A stretch of DNA of 56,412 bases. Source: Nitrospinota bacterium (GTDB taxonomy: Bacteria > Nitrospinota > Nitrospinia > Nitrospinales > VA-1). The notes beneath the pieces were generated by a model. It ran no database searches, had not been told where the DNA came from, and saw nothing but the letters and a program-made list of their open reading frames with translations. The stretch is taken from the NCBI GenBank assembly GCA_009873655.1, contig WAIB01000002.1, positions 1-56,412 on the forward strand. Direction: 5' to 3'. Of the stretch, positions 27,067 through 35,664 are shown piece by piece (positions within the stretch are counted from its first letter, which is position 1; every line of letters begins with the position of its first letter). Position numbers and translations under genes: made by a program.

Positions 27067-28539
27067 TCAGGTTCCGCAGAAAGTTTTATAGGGAATATTG
27101 GTTTCCGGAGCGGGTTCGGTGTAATCTTCGCTTCCAGCTACTTCTTCGAAGGGATGGTTTAGAACCGTCAGCAATTTTGAAAAGGGGGTCATATTTTCTT
27201 CAATGGCCGCTGCGGCCAATGCTTCTTCTACTTTATGATTCCTGGGGATGTAGATGGGGTTGACCCTGTCCATGACCTGCGCGATGGTTGTAGCGGGAAT
27301 TCCTTCATGGTCCAGCCGCTTTCGCCAGCGGTTTTCCCAATCATCAAAAGCACGGGGTTCTTTTAACAAATTTCGTGCCGGTTCGTTTTCCCCAAGTAAG
27401 ACTTTCGATAGCCTGCGAAACCCCAGTGTGAAATCCGCGCCTTCCATCATTTTCAGCAGGTCTTCGATCAGTTCCTGGTCATCGGGATCTTCTTTTGACA
27501 AACCGATTTTGGATTTCATTCGAGCCAGCCAATAAGATTCGTAGAGGGGCTGAATACCCTCAAGGGTTTGGGTCAGGTGTTCGACGGCTTGTTCCGGTTT
27601 GGGATCGATTAATGGAATCAGTGTTTCGGCGAATCGGGCCAGGTTCCAGACCAGGATTTTTGGTTGATTTGCGTAGGCATATCGCCCGCCGTGGTCGATC
27701 GAACTGAACACGGTGCCAGGAGAATACCTGTCCATAAAGGCACAGGGGCCATAATCGATGGTTTCCCCCGATATCGTCATGTTGTCCGTGTTCATTACCC
27801 CGTGTATGAATCCGATACTCATCCATCGAGCTATCAGGGATGCCTGTGCATCGGCAACCGCTTCGAAGAAAGCGAGGTAAGGATTTTTTGCTTCGACCGT
27901 TTCGGGATAATGGCGAGCCATCGCATAATCGGCAAGTTTGCGGACTTTTTCTACGTCACGGCGGGAGGCGACGTATTGAAATGTTCCTACCCGAATGTGG
28001 CTTGCGGCGACACGAGTTAAAACAGCTCCGGGTAATACCGTTTCCCTGAAAACCTGTGCCCCGGTCGATACCGCAGCCAATGCGCGTGTGGTTGGGATAC
28101 CGAGGTTATGCATGGCTTCCCCGATCAGGTATTCGCGCAATACCGGGCCCACAGCCGCTTTGCCATCCCCTCCACGGGAATACGGCGTGCGGCCGGAACC
28201 TTTCAGCTGGATATCTCGTCGTTCTTGCTGGGTGTCGATCACTTCACCCAGCAAAAGCGCTCGCCCATCTCCTAACTGAGGTGAGAATCCCCCGAACTGG
28301 TGCCCGGCATAAGCCTGTGCCAGAGGTTCTGAGCCCTGGGCCTTCGTATTGCCGGAAAAAATTGCCAAGCCTTCCTCCGAATCGAGCGAAGTAGGATCGA
28401 GCCCCAGTTCCTCGGCCAGCGCGTGGTTAAACTGCAGCCATTTCGGCGCGGCCACGGTTTCGGCCTCGCAGAAGGAAAAAAATCCTTCAAGGTTCCTTGC
28501 GTAGCTGTTATCAAAATTAAACTGGGGTTGATCGTTCAC
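27067..28539 (-). CDS. selO: Protein adenylyltransferase SelO (YdiU)
   Basis: Pseudokinase-fold enzyme that transfers AMP to Ser, Thr or Tyr of target proteins, linked to redox homeostasis. The 490 residues include QLGDGRALLLGEV near residue 91, the catalytic QLKGSGRTPYSRGGDGKA near 112, GIPTTRALAAV, HGVMNTDNM near 244 and IDYGPCAFMD near 260, and the C-terminal YKTFCGT typical of bacterial members without selenocysteine. The GTG start overlaps the stop of the microprotein upstream by four bases (GTGA) with AAGGA before it, so synthesis is coupled to that gene and the protease-like gene. Confidence 0.95.
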   Translation of the reverse strand: MNDQPQFNFDNSYARNLEGFFSFCEAETVAAPKWLQFNHALAEELGLDPTSLDSEEGLAIFSGNTKAQGSEPLAQAYAGHQFGGFSPQLGDGRALLLGEVIDTQQERRDIQLKGSGRTPYSRGGDGKAAVGPVLREYLIGEAMHNLGIPTTRALAAVSTGAQVFRETVLPGAVLTRVAASHIRVGTFQYVASRRDVEKVRKLADYAMARHYPETVEAKNPYLAFFEAVADAQASLIARWMSIGFIHGVMNTDNMTISGETIDYGPCAFMDRYSPGTVFSSIDHGGRYAYANQPKILVWNLARFAETLIPLIDPKPEQAVEHLTQTLEGIQPLYESYWLARMKSKIGLSKEDPDDQELIEDLLKMMEGADFTLGFRRLSKVLLGENEPARNLLKEPRAFDDWENRWRKRLDHEGIPATTIAQVMDRVNPIYIPRNHKVEEALAAAAIEENMTPFSKLLTVLNHPFEEVAGSEDYTEPAPETNIPYKTFCGT

Positions 28540-28673
28540 GGTTTCCTTTTATCTCGTGGCGGTGGAAAATTTTTAGAGGAACCCAGCCGTTTCGCAACAT
28601 TGAATAAAAGGCCCAGTAAAATAAATACGAATAAAATTCCGTATAAAATATAAGTCTCGTCGGGGGGTTGCAT
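28536..28673 (-). CDS. 45-residue single-span membrane microprotein
   Basis: A short gene below usual length limits. It reads MQPPDETYILYGILFVFILL then GLLFNVAKRLGSS and a basic Pro-rich tail: an acidic N-terminus, one membrane span of about 18 residues, and a Lys/Arg C-terminus, predicting N-out, C-in topology. Its ATG follows the TAA of the protease-like gene without a gap (TAAATG), and its TGA overlaps the GTG of selO (GTGA). This double coupling in a three-gene operon argues strongly that it is translated. No family is recognised; it might anchor or regulate SelO or the protease-like protein. Confidence 0.7.
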   Translation of the reverse strand: MQPPDETYILYGILFVFILLGLLFNVAKRLGSSKNFPPPRDKRKP

Positions 28674-29345
28674 TTATCTTGCCTCTATCAGAACAACATT
28701 ATTCCTGGATTTTGATATAAAAGTCTCTTTTGTTAGATTCTGTGGAGGGCTGGGGGTTGCATTAATTCTTACTGCTTCCAAAGCTTTTTTCAGGAGCCTG
28801 ACCGGAAGGGCAAAATGGTGCGGTCCCTCAACCGGAAAACCCTTTTTGGCATGATCATCTAATAAAACCATTCCAACAACTTCCTGCCGTAAATTAAACA
28901 AAGGTCCGCCGCTATGCACCGGGTCCAGTGCGATGTTTAAGTCGATCAGAATGGATCCGTTTTTGGCAGATCCATCGATCAAAACATGTTGATCGGCAAG
29001 GGTGTTGGTCCAGGGGTAACCCAATGTGAATACAGGTTCACTTTTATTGCCCAATCCATGTGGGCTCATTTGAAGGGGCTGACGTTTTACCTTTGGCATT
29101 TCTTCCAGTTTTAAAACCGCCAGGTTGTTTGTGGAATCCAGGAAAACAGTTTTTGCTTCAATATCATCTTCATTCGGGAATTTTACTTTCAGTATTTCGG
29201 CATCTTTAACCAGGTCGTGGTAGGTTAAAACCAGTGTTCCATCTCCAACCAGGAATCCTGAACCCAGAAGGGTCAAATGAGTGTTGAAGAAAAGAACAAC
29301 AAGAAAAATTCCAAGAAGTAAAAACCCTCCGGTCGTCTTAATCAT
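28674..29345 (-). CDS. Membrane-anchored trypsin-like protease, probably degenerate
   Basis: A 223-residue protein with an N-terminal signal anchor (residues 7-25) and a trypsin-2/HtrA-like domain. The His motif is LTYHDL near residue 43, the Ser motif is HSGGPLFNL near 144, but the Asp motif, usually D-x-DLAVLK, reads STNNLAVLKL near 71, with Asn where the catalytic Asp is expected. No PDZ domain follows. It may be an inactive or very slow protease, or use another Asp (D69 lies two codons earlier). It is the first gene of the operon with the microprotein and selO. Confidence 0.7.
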   Translation of the reverse strand: MIKTTGGFLLLGIFLVVLFFNTHLTLLGSGFLVGDGTLVLTYHDLVKDAEILKVKFPNEDDIEAKTVFLDSTNNLAVLKLEEMPKVKRQPLQMSPHGLGNKSEPVFTLGYPWTNTLADQHVLIDGSAKNGSILIDLNIALDPVHSGGPLFNLRQEVVGMVLLDDHAKKGFPVEGPHHFALPVRLLKKALEAVRINATPSPPQNLTKETFISKSRNNVVLIEAR

Positions 29346-29462
29346 CTTTGTTAAAATAAGCTAATAAGATTGAAACAGCTTGAGCCCTATCTTATGGGAA
29401 ATGGGTGCAAGTTGGAATAATATTTAACTTCATTTCTTAAGATTTCTCATTAAAATTAGTTT

Positions 29463-29867
29463 ATGAAAAACTCATTAAAAGAAATTATTACTTGTTTAAT
29501 TCTAACCTGCTTTTTCCCCTGCGTTGCATGGGCTACGAAAATTAATTGCAAGGAATTTGAAATTAAATATTATGGTCAAGCTGACCGTTTAATGCAGGAA
29601 ATTGAAGTAGTCGAGCTCTGCGCACGGCCTGCTGAAGGATTTCGGGACAAGGTTTTCAGTAACCTGAAATATCGTGCCAATAGGCTAAATACTTGTGTGC
29701 AAATGGTAAAACAGGGAAAACTGGGATTTGATTGCTCTCGCGAATTTAGAAAAACAATGAAAGCAAATGGGGGTGAAAATTGTGCAAAGGAGTTGGAGCG
29801 AATGAGAAAGTCTTTTAAAAAATTCGAAACCCTCTTCTCGCGATTCAAGCCTTGCCTGGAAAAATAA
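29463..29867 (+). CDS. Small secreted Cys-rich protein
   Basis: A 134-residue protein with a Sec signal peptide (cleavage probably after AWA near residue 24). The mature part is helical, basic and holds six Cys (in NCKEF, ELCARP, NTCVQ, DCSREF, ENCAKE and KPCLE), an even number compatible with three disulfides. The family is not recognised. It stands alone between divergent and co-directional genes; no ribosome site is evident. Confidence 0.6.
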   Translation: MKNSLKEIITCLILTCFFPCVAWATKINCKEFEIKYYGQADRLMQEIEVVELCARPAEGFRDKVFSNLKYRANRLNTCVQMVKQGKLGFDCSREFRKTMKANGGENCAKELERMRKSFKKFETLFSRFKPCLEK

Positions 29868-29958
29868 AATTAAAGGACCCTGGCGAGGAAAACATGACGT
29901 CCTTTTATTTAAAGTAAAATAACAAGGTATAATTTTTGAAACTTCCTGCGAGGAAAAG

Positions 29959-30741
29959 ATGAATCATTTTGAATTTCGTTTCCCTATGTTAATCTTTTTA
30001 TGGGTTTCTTTTTTCGTTTTTTGTAAACCGGTTTGGGCAGAAAAAAAATTCATCGACCTTACCCACCCTTTTGATCAATCCACCATTTATTGGCCGACCA
30101 GTCGTCCGTTCCAACTTGAAGAATTGCACAGGGGAAAGACGGACAAAGGGTACTGGTATGAAGCGAACAACTTCAGCAGTGCTGAACACGGCGGCACCCA
30201 TATTGACGCCCCATCTCATTTTGCTGAAGGAAAATGGAGGGTTGATGAAATTCCACTCCACCGACTCATCGCCCCCGGAATTTTGCTGGATGTGAGCGGC
30301 AAAGCCAACCCGGATTATCTGATTTCTGAAAAAGATTTTCTGGATTGGGAAATGGTGAATGGAAGGATTCCCGAAGGGGTTATCGTTCTGGTTCGAACGG
30401 GCTGGGAAAACTTCTGGCCCGACAAAAAGAAATACCCGGGTTCAGACAAACCGGGAGATACCGCGCATCTGCATTTTCCCGGGTTCGGAGAAGATGCCGC
30501 CCGGTTTTTAAGCCAAAAACGAAAAGTCGCAGCCGTAGGGTTGGACACCGCCAACCTTGATTTTGGACAATCTAAAAACTTTGACTCGCAACAGGTTTTT
30601 GGGGAAGCAAATGTTTTCGGCTTCGAAAGCCTGCATCGATTATCCAGGTTTCCTGTTAAAGGATTCCGTGTCATTGCGTTACCGATGAATATAGGGGGAG
30701 GCAGTGGCGCGCCGCTTCGAATCGTTGCTGAAATAGAATAA
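29959..30741 (+). CDS. Exported cyclase-family (kynurenine formamidase-like) metal hydrolase
   Basis: A 260-residue member of the cyclase family (PF04199 type) with a signal peptide ending near AWA/E (residue 28). The metal-binding motif HGGTHIDAPSHF is complete near residue 76, and the DLTHPFDQSTIYWP start and GLDTANLDFG segment are typical. Relatives hydrolyse N-formylkynurenine, isatin or other amides; the export signal makes a tryptophan-pathway role unlikely, and the substrate is unknown. GAGGAAA lies before the ATG. Downstream is a DMT exporter, 33 bases away, so they may form an operon. Confidence 0.82.
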   Translation: MNHFEFRFPMLIFLWVSFFVFCKPVWAEKKFIDLTHPFDQSTIYWPTSRPFQLEELHRGKTDKGYWYEANNFSSAEHGGTHIDAPSHFAEGKWRVDEIPLHRLIAPGILLDVSGKANPDYLISEKDFLDWEMVNGRIPEGVIVLVRTGWENFWPDKKKYPGSDKPGDTAHLHFPGFGEDAARFLSQKRKVAAVGLDTANLDFGQSKNFDSQQVFGEANVFGFESLHRLSRFPVKGFRVIALPMNIGGGSGAPLRIVAEIE

Positions 30742-30774
30742 GAATTTTCCAACTTTTAACAGGCAAGGGTTGTT

Positions 30775-31686
30775 TTGAATAAGCATCATTCAATGACATG
30801 GTTTGAGTGGGCCATGTTGATTGCGCTTTCCATTATCTGGGGAGGCTCTTTCTTCTTCATTGCCTTGAGTACAAAAGAGCTCCCCTCGTTTACCATTGTC
30901 TTCCTCAGGGTCGCGTTGGCTTCATTGATCCTTTGGCCCGTATTGTTCTTGCTTGGGCAAAAATTTCCCAAAGACCAACAGATCTGGAAAATGTTTTTCA
31001 GCATCGGCCTGATTAACAATGTTATCCCCTTCTCGCTGATCACCTGGGGGCAACACCATATTGCCAGCGGCCTCGCATCGATACTAAATGCGACCACCCC
31101 ATTTTTTACTCTCCTCCTGGCACATTTTTTAACGGAAGAAGAACGAATCAGCAGAAACCGGCTTTCCGGTCTGGTCATCGGGTTTATAGGGGTCACCCTG
31201 ATAGTCGGGCTGGACTTTGCAGAAGATGCGAGTGTAGATACGTTGGCACAACTTGCGGTATTAGGAGCGGCCTTTTTATATGGTCTTGCCATCGTTTATG
31301 GACGCAGGTTCAATTCGATGGGCATCAATCCGGTCATTGCCGCTACAGGGCAATTGACCGCATCCACTATGGTCCTTTTTCCCCTTGTCTTGTTGGTGGA
31401 ATCTCCCTGGGTTATACCCTTTCCAAGTTCTACCACATGGCTTGCTATTTTGGGTTTGGGAGCCTTGTCGACAGCGCTGGCTTTTATTATTTATTATAGG
31501 GTATTAGCAACCGCGGGAGCGGTGAACATCAGCCTGGTTACTTTTTTGATTCCAGTCAGTGCGATCATTCTAGGAGTATTGTTTTTAAACGAAAGGCTGG
31601 AGATCCAGCATTTTACGGGAATGGCGATAATTTGGCTGGGCCTGGCCATCATTGACGGACGTTTTTTAAAATTCCAGAATTCTTGA
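30775..31686 (+). CDS. EamA/DMT-superfamily transporter
   Basis: A 303-residue inner-membrane transporter with ten hydrophobic segments in two EamA repeats; the first shows WGGSFFFIALSTKELPSFTIVFLR and the second begins near residue 155 with VLGAAFLYGLAIVYGRRF. Such proteins export metabolites or amino acids; the substrate is unknown. A TTG start at 30775 with CAAGGG five bases upstream is used; an ATG six codons later is possible. Confidence 0.85.
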   Translation: MNKHHSMTWFEWAMLIALSIIWGGSFFFIALSTKELPSFTIVFLRVALASLILWPVLFLLGQKFPKDQQIWKMFFSIGLINNVIPFSLITWGQHHIASGLASILNATTPFFTLLLAHFLTEEERISRNRLSGLVIGFIGVTLIVGLDFAEDASVDTLAQLAVLGAAFLYGLAIVYGRRFNSMGINPVIAATGQLTASTMVLFPLVLLVESPWVIPFPSSTTWLAILGLGALSTALAFIIYYRVLATAGAVNISLVTFLIPVSAIILGVLFLNERLEIQHFTGMAIIWLGLAIIDGRFLKFQNS

Positions 31687-31779
31687 ATTCCCCCGGATTA
31701 ATTTTTTTACCCACTTGTTTATTTAATCCTTACAGGTATCATTAATTAACAGATTATTTTATAGACGGGAGTGAAGGTA

Positions 31780-32781
31780 ATGAAGGCTTACAGGGTTCAT
31801 GAATATGGAAAAGCTGCGCAATTTGTTGAAGAGGAAGTGGATAACCCTCAAGCAAAACGAGATCATGTTGTCGTAGAAGTAAAAGCCTCAAGTCTTAATC
31901 CTGTTGACCATAAACTTCTCAGGGCGAATTTGGGAATTAATCCCGCGTTGCCCGGAACCCTGCACATGGATGTCGCAGGGGTCATAACGGAAGTAGGTGA
32001 AAGTGTAACGGATTTTAAAGCAGGGGACGAGGTTTACGGTTGTGCGGGGGGCCTGCAGGGAATGGCGGGAAACATTGAAGGCGCCCTGGCCGATTTCATG
32101 TTGGCAGACAAAAACCTGATTGCGCTGAAACCCAAAACACTGAGCTTTTCGGAAGCGGCCGCTTTACCTCTTGTGGCGATCACCGCGTGGGAAGGCTTGT
32201 TTGATCGTGCGCGTATAAACTCGGGGGATTATGTTCTCATTCATGCTGGAACGGGTGGGGTGGGTCATATAGGTATCCAATTTGCCAGACAACATGGCGC
32301 GCGCGTTGCAACCACCGTTTCTTCTGATGAGAAAGCCAAAATTGCCAAGGAACTGGGTGCGGATGATATTATTTTCTACCGCGATGAAACGGTTAAAGAC
32401 TATACCCAACGTCTCACTCAAGGTAAGGGTTTTGATGTTGTTTTCGATACGATTGGTGGTGAAAATCTCGACAAGTCCTTAAAAGCAGCCAGGAGCAGCG
32501 GTCAGGTGATCAGTATTGTAGGAACCAATAAACATGACCTTTCACCCATGCATATGAAAGGGTTGAGTTTGCATTTGGTTTTTATGCTTCTTCCCATGCT
32601 GACCGGGGAAGGCCGTGCCCACCATCATTTTATACTAACAGAAGTCGCAAAATGGGTAGATGGAGGATTGGTCAAGCCGCTGATACATGAAGAGAAATTC
32701 AGGTTTGATCAGGCCAATGAAGCCCATGTTCTATTTGCTTCTAATAAGCATGTAGGAAAGATTGTATTGGAAAATTCCTGA
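31780..32781 (+). CDS. Zinc-independent alcohol dehydrogenase / quinone oxidoreductase family
   Basis: Medium-chain reductase of the NADPH:quinone oxidoreductase type, 333 residues. It has the GroES-like start MKAYRVHEYGKAAQF, the segment KASSLNPVDHKLLR, LHMDVAGVITEVGE and the nucleotide-binding IHAGTGGVGHIGIQFARQ near residue 152. It lacks the Cys ligands of zinc alcohol dehydrogenases. The ATG at 31780 is preferred over a GTG three codons upstream because GAAGG lies close before it. It stands alone; the substrate is not known. Confidence 0.85.
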   Translation: MKAYRVHEYGKAAQFVEEEVDNPQAKRDHVVVEVKASSLNPVDHKLLRANLGINPALPGTLHMDVAGVITEVGESVTDFKAGDEVYGCAGGLQGMAGNIEGALADFMLADKNLIALKPKTLSFSEAAALPLVAITAWEGLFDRARINSGDYVLIHAGTGGVGHIGIQFARQHGARVATTVSSDEKAKIAKELGADDIIFYRDETVKDYTQRLTQGKGFDVVFDTIGGENLDKSLKAARSSGQVISIVGTNKHDLSPMHMKGLSLHLVFMLLPMLTGEGRAHHHFILTEVAKWVDGGLVKPLIHEEKFRFDQANEAHVLFASNKHVGKIVLENS

Positions 32782-32793
32782 CAATCTACGCAA

Positions 32794-33213
32794 TCATTTA
32801 TTTTGTGAAAAATGTTCTTTCATTTTCATGTCTTCTTCCAGGATATGGTGGTTCCACCAGTTTTTTAACAGATCCCTGAACTTTGCCATACAGGTTTTAT
32901 AAAGTTCCTGGTCTGTGCTTAATTCACTAAGGGTAGCTTTCATTGCATTCACCCTATCAACAAATTCGCGGTGCAGATCTTTATGTTCCTCTGCCTCTTC
33001 AAAACCAACCTTTTTTTGTAATTGCTGTTCCCTGGAAAAATGGACCGAGGTATAGAGGATAACCAGTTCGGCAAGGTTTTGCAGGACATTGGGATGAACA
33101 TGACATTTAGTAGCTGCTTCAATGGTATGTATGAGGCAAAAAACATAACGGTGATCGTTGTCAATATCTTGATTTCCCGTTTCCATGCTTGGGTCCCATT
33201 TCATCTCAAGCAT
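32794..33213 (-). CDS. Bacteriohemerythrin
   Basis: A 139-residue oxygen-binding di-iron protein. All ligand positions of the hemerythrin four-helix bundle are seen: His in NDHRYVF, His in CLIHTIEA, HFSREQQL with His and Glu, EEHKDLHREF with two His, and WWNHHILEEDMKM with the last His and Asp. Such proteins sense or store O2 or deliver it to oxygenases. It converges on the reductase gene with 12 bases between stops. Confidence 0.9.
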   Translation of the reverse strand: MLEMKWDPSMETGNQDIDNDHRYVFCLIHTIEAATKCHVHPNVLQNLAELVILYTSVHFSREQQLQKKVGFEEAEEHKDLHREFVDRVNAMKATLSELSTDQELYKTCMAKFRDLLKNWWNHHILEEDMKMKEHFSQNK

Positions 33214-33521
33214 AATGAATCCTTTCTTTCAATTCAGCTTGTTAACCAAAAAATCTTATCTGTTTCTTTATAGAAGAGATCAAATACTAAAAAATATTCC
33301 CGAAGAAAAAAATGTGACGAACCTGTGAGAATATACTTTTTCTGTATTGGGCACGAACCCCCGGTATTGTTTTGAAAAATATTGGTTTTTTAAAAAGGGC
33401 TGAATTCTATTCAGAAAAAAACAGGCTGACTTTTTTGAGGCAGGTTTCATTGTAAATAACAGATGTTATAATTTGCTTTGGCATTCCTATTTCGTCCAGC
33501 ATCATGCTGGGAGGTTCTTCG
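33214..33521. other. Intergenic region between divergent genes
   Basis: About 308 AT-rich bases that must hold the promoters of the hemerythrin gene (left) and the glycosyltransferase-dap operon (right). No frame, repeat or RNA structure is convincing. Confidence 0.4.
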
Positions 33522-34649
33522 TTGAAAATTTGTCTTACCATAAATTCTTCGCCCTGGTCGGCGTTTAAAGGCGGCGGTCAGCTTGCAGTACATCATCTTG
33601 CCTGCGCCCTCTCTGCAAAGGGCCATGATGTGCATGCCTTGTATTCAAAGCATCCGGATGAAAAAATTGAAGTGGAGGTTCCCTATCAGGTGCATTGGGC
33701 CCAGCATCATGATTTTGCTACGGTGAATTTGAACATTTTTTCTTATCCGAAGGTGCTGGCTCCCCTGGCCAGGAAAGAAAAATTTGATGTGATTCATGGT
33801 AATGCGGAGGAAGCTTTTGGTGTAGGTAATATCGCGGCGAGAACAAAGGCGGCCTATGTGTTCACCTCGCATGCTCCCAATATTCCGAATACAGGCATGT
33901 TGGGCGGAATGCTGCAACCGATTCAGTTTTTAAAAAGCGTCAATACTTATTTATTAAGGCAGGCGATGATGGAAGCGGACCGGGTTGTTGCGTTCAGCCG
34001 CTTTTCAAGGGACCTGATAATTAAAGGATTGGGAAATTCAAAGGAAGTAGAAGTGATTCCACCTGGAATAGAAAGTTCCTGGTTTGAAGTGGAGAGAAAC
34101 CCAGTGGACTCCAACCGGATTTTATTCTGGGGACGGATAGAAGAGGAAAAAGGGTTGCCGGAACTTTTCATTGCTTTGAAAAAGGTGACTGAAAAAATTA
34201 CCGATTTGAAATTGACATTGGCAGGAGAAGGAAACCGGTTGCAGGAATATAAAACCCGTGTTGCCGATCTGGGTCTGGCTGCGAATGTGGAATTTTCGAA
34301 TTGGTTGAGCGATCGCGAACTTAAAAGCCTGGCGGGACGAAGTCGTTTTGGCGTTTTCCCATCACGGATCGAAAGTTTCGGGTTGTCTGTTGTGGAGGCA
34401 ATGGCCGCGGGATTACCGGTGATCGCTGCTCGTGGAGGAGCCATCCCTGAAAATATTGAAGAGGATGTAACAGGCAGACTGGTGCCGGTCAATGATCCCG
34501 ATGCTTTGGCCGAAGCAATCCTTTCGTTATTGGAAGATCAACAGAGTGCTGAAAACAGGGCAAAAGCAGCAAAAAAAGCGGTAAGGGAAAAGTTTGCCTG
34601 GGAAAAAGCCGCGGACAGAATGCTTGAATTGTACCAATCCATTACCTAG
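33522..34649 (+). CDS. GT4-family glycosyltransferase
   Basis: A 375-residue GT-B glycosyltransferase. The N-terminal domain starts MKICLTINSSPWSAFKGGGQ and the C-terminal domain has FWGRIEEEKGLPELF near residue 205 and the donor-site block FPSRIESFGLSVVEAMAAGLP near 285 with the family EX7E motif. Acceptor and sugar are unknown; polysaccharide or glycolipid synthesis is likely. Start: GGGAGG at 33509-33514 lies seven bases before a TTG at 33522, which gives the usual MKI start; the ATG at 33504 precedes the ribosome site and is rejected. Confidence 0.86.
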   Translation: MKICLTINSSPWSAFKGGGQLAVHHLACALSAKGHDVHALYSKHPDEKIEVEVPYQVHWAQHHDFATVNLNIFSYPKVLAPLARKEKFDVIHGNAEEAFGVGNIAARTKAAYVFTSHAPNIPNTGMLGGMLQPIQFLKSVNTYLLRQAMMEADRVVAFSRFSRDLIIKGLGNSKEVEVIPPGIESSWFEVERNPVDSNRILFWGRIEEEKGLPELFIALKKVTEKITDLKLTLAGEGNRLQEYKTRVADLGLAANVEFSNWLSDRELKSLAGRSRFGVFPSRIESFGLSVVEAMAAGLPVIAARGGAIPENIEEDVTGRLVPVNDPDALAEAILSLLEDQQSAENRAKAAKKAVREKFAWEKAADRMLELYQSIT

Positions 34650-34819
34650 GGCAGAATTCATGGCTTTCTTATTTCCGCTTCGGGTGGGTGGGTTGCGGCC
34701 CACGGGAGTGGGTGATAGAATTGCCGGACTTCATGGGAATCCCTAATGGGAATCTTGCATCTAAAGTACAATTAACACAATTATTTAGCATATTTTTAGG
34801 AAAGGCTGTCAGGCAGTAT

Positions 34820-35644
34820 ATGGCGATTCAATTTACAAAAATGAGTGGGAGCGGCAATGATTTCATCATTATCGACAACCGGGTGCCGGTGATGGACGAC
34901 TCGAAAAAAGTTGATTTTGTCAAGCGAGTCTGTGACCGCAAAATGTCTATAGGCGCAGATGGAGTGATCTTTGTAGAGAACTCCGACAAGGCAGATATCA
35001 AATGGGATTTTTATAACGACGACGGCTCTTCTGCCGAGATGTGCGGAAATGGAGGCCGTTGTGTGGCGCGTTACGCGGTAGAGAAAGGTTTTGCACCAGC
35101 GGAGCTGACACTTGAAACGGTGGCAGGAATCATTGGTGCAAAAGTAGATGGTGCGAACGTGCGGGTCAAACTCACCACACCCGAAAATTTAAAACAGAAT
35201 CTGGATGTGGAATTGAATGGAACCCATTACCAGATTGACAGTCTCAACACCGGTGTGCCGCACGCGATCATTTATTCTGACAATGTCGAAGACAATAATG
35301 TGAAAGAAGTGGGCAATGGAATCCGGTTTCACGAGGCGTTTGCTCCCTCAGGTACCAATGTGAATTTTGTGGAGAAGGTTGGAGACCATGGTTTGAAGAT
35401 CCGCACCTACGAACGAGGAGTGGAAAATGAAACCCTTGCTTGTGGCACGGGTACGGTGGCTTCTGCGATACTTTCATCTTATAAAAAACTGGTAAAACCC
35501 CCTGTCAAAGTGGAAACTCGTGGCGGAGAAATTTTGAAGGTAGATTTCGATGATACCAATGGAGCTGATAACGGGGAAGTGACTGAAGTTTATCTGGAAG
35601 GACTCACCCGCATCGCTTTTGAGGGAACGCTTTGCGAATATTAA
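34820..35644 (+). CDS. dapF: Diaminopimelate epimerase
   Basis: Converts LL- to meso-diaminopimelate for lysine and peptidoglycan. The 274 residues carry both catalytic Cys: MCGNGGRCVA near residue 74 and ACGTGTVAS near 210, plus MSGSGNDFIIIDNR at the N-terminus. The open frame extends 44 codons further upstream, but those residues do not fit the family and the ATG at 34820 gives the standard start. First of the dapF-dapA-dapB run. Confidence 0.96.
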   Translation: MAIQFTKMSGSGNDFIIIDNRVPVMDDSKKVDFVKRVCDRKMSIGADGVIFVENSDKADIKWDFYNDDGSSAEMCGNGGRCVARYAVEKGFAPAELTLETVAGIIGAKVDGANVRVKLTTPENLKQNLDVELNGTHYQIDSLNTGVPHAIIYSDNVEDNNVKEVGNGIRFHEAFAPSGTNVNFVEKVGDHGLKIRTYERGVENETLACGTGTVASAILSSYKKLVKPPVKVETRGGEILKVDFDDTNGADNGEVTEVYLEGLTRIAFEGTLCEY

Positions 35645-35664
35645 TAAACACCTGAATAAAAATT

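Noticed and set aside
26982..27263. 93-codon plus-strand frame at the end of selO
   Set aside because: It is mostly antisense to selO and lacks protein features.
28423..28653. 76-codon plus-strand frame over the selO start
   Set aside because: It is antisense to selO and the microprotein, with no ribosome site or family.
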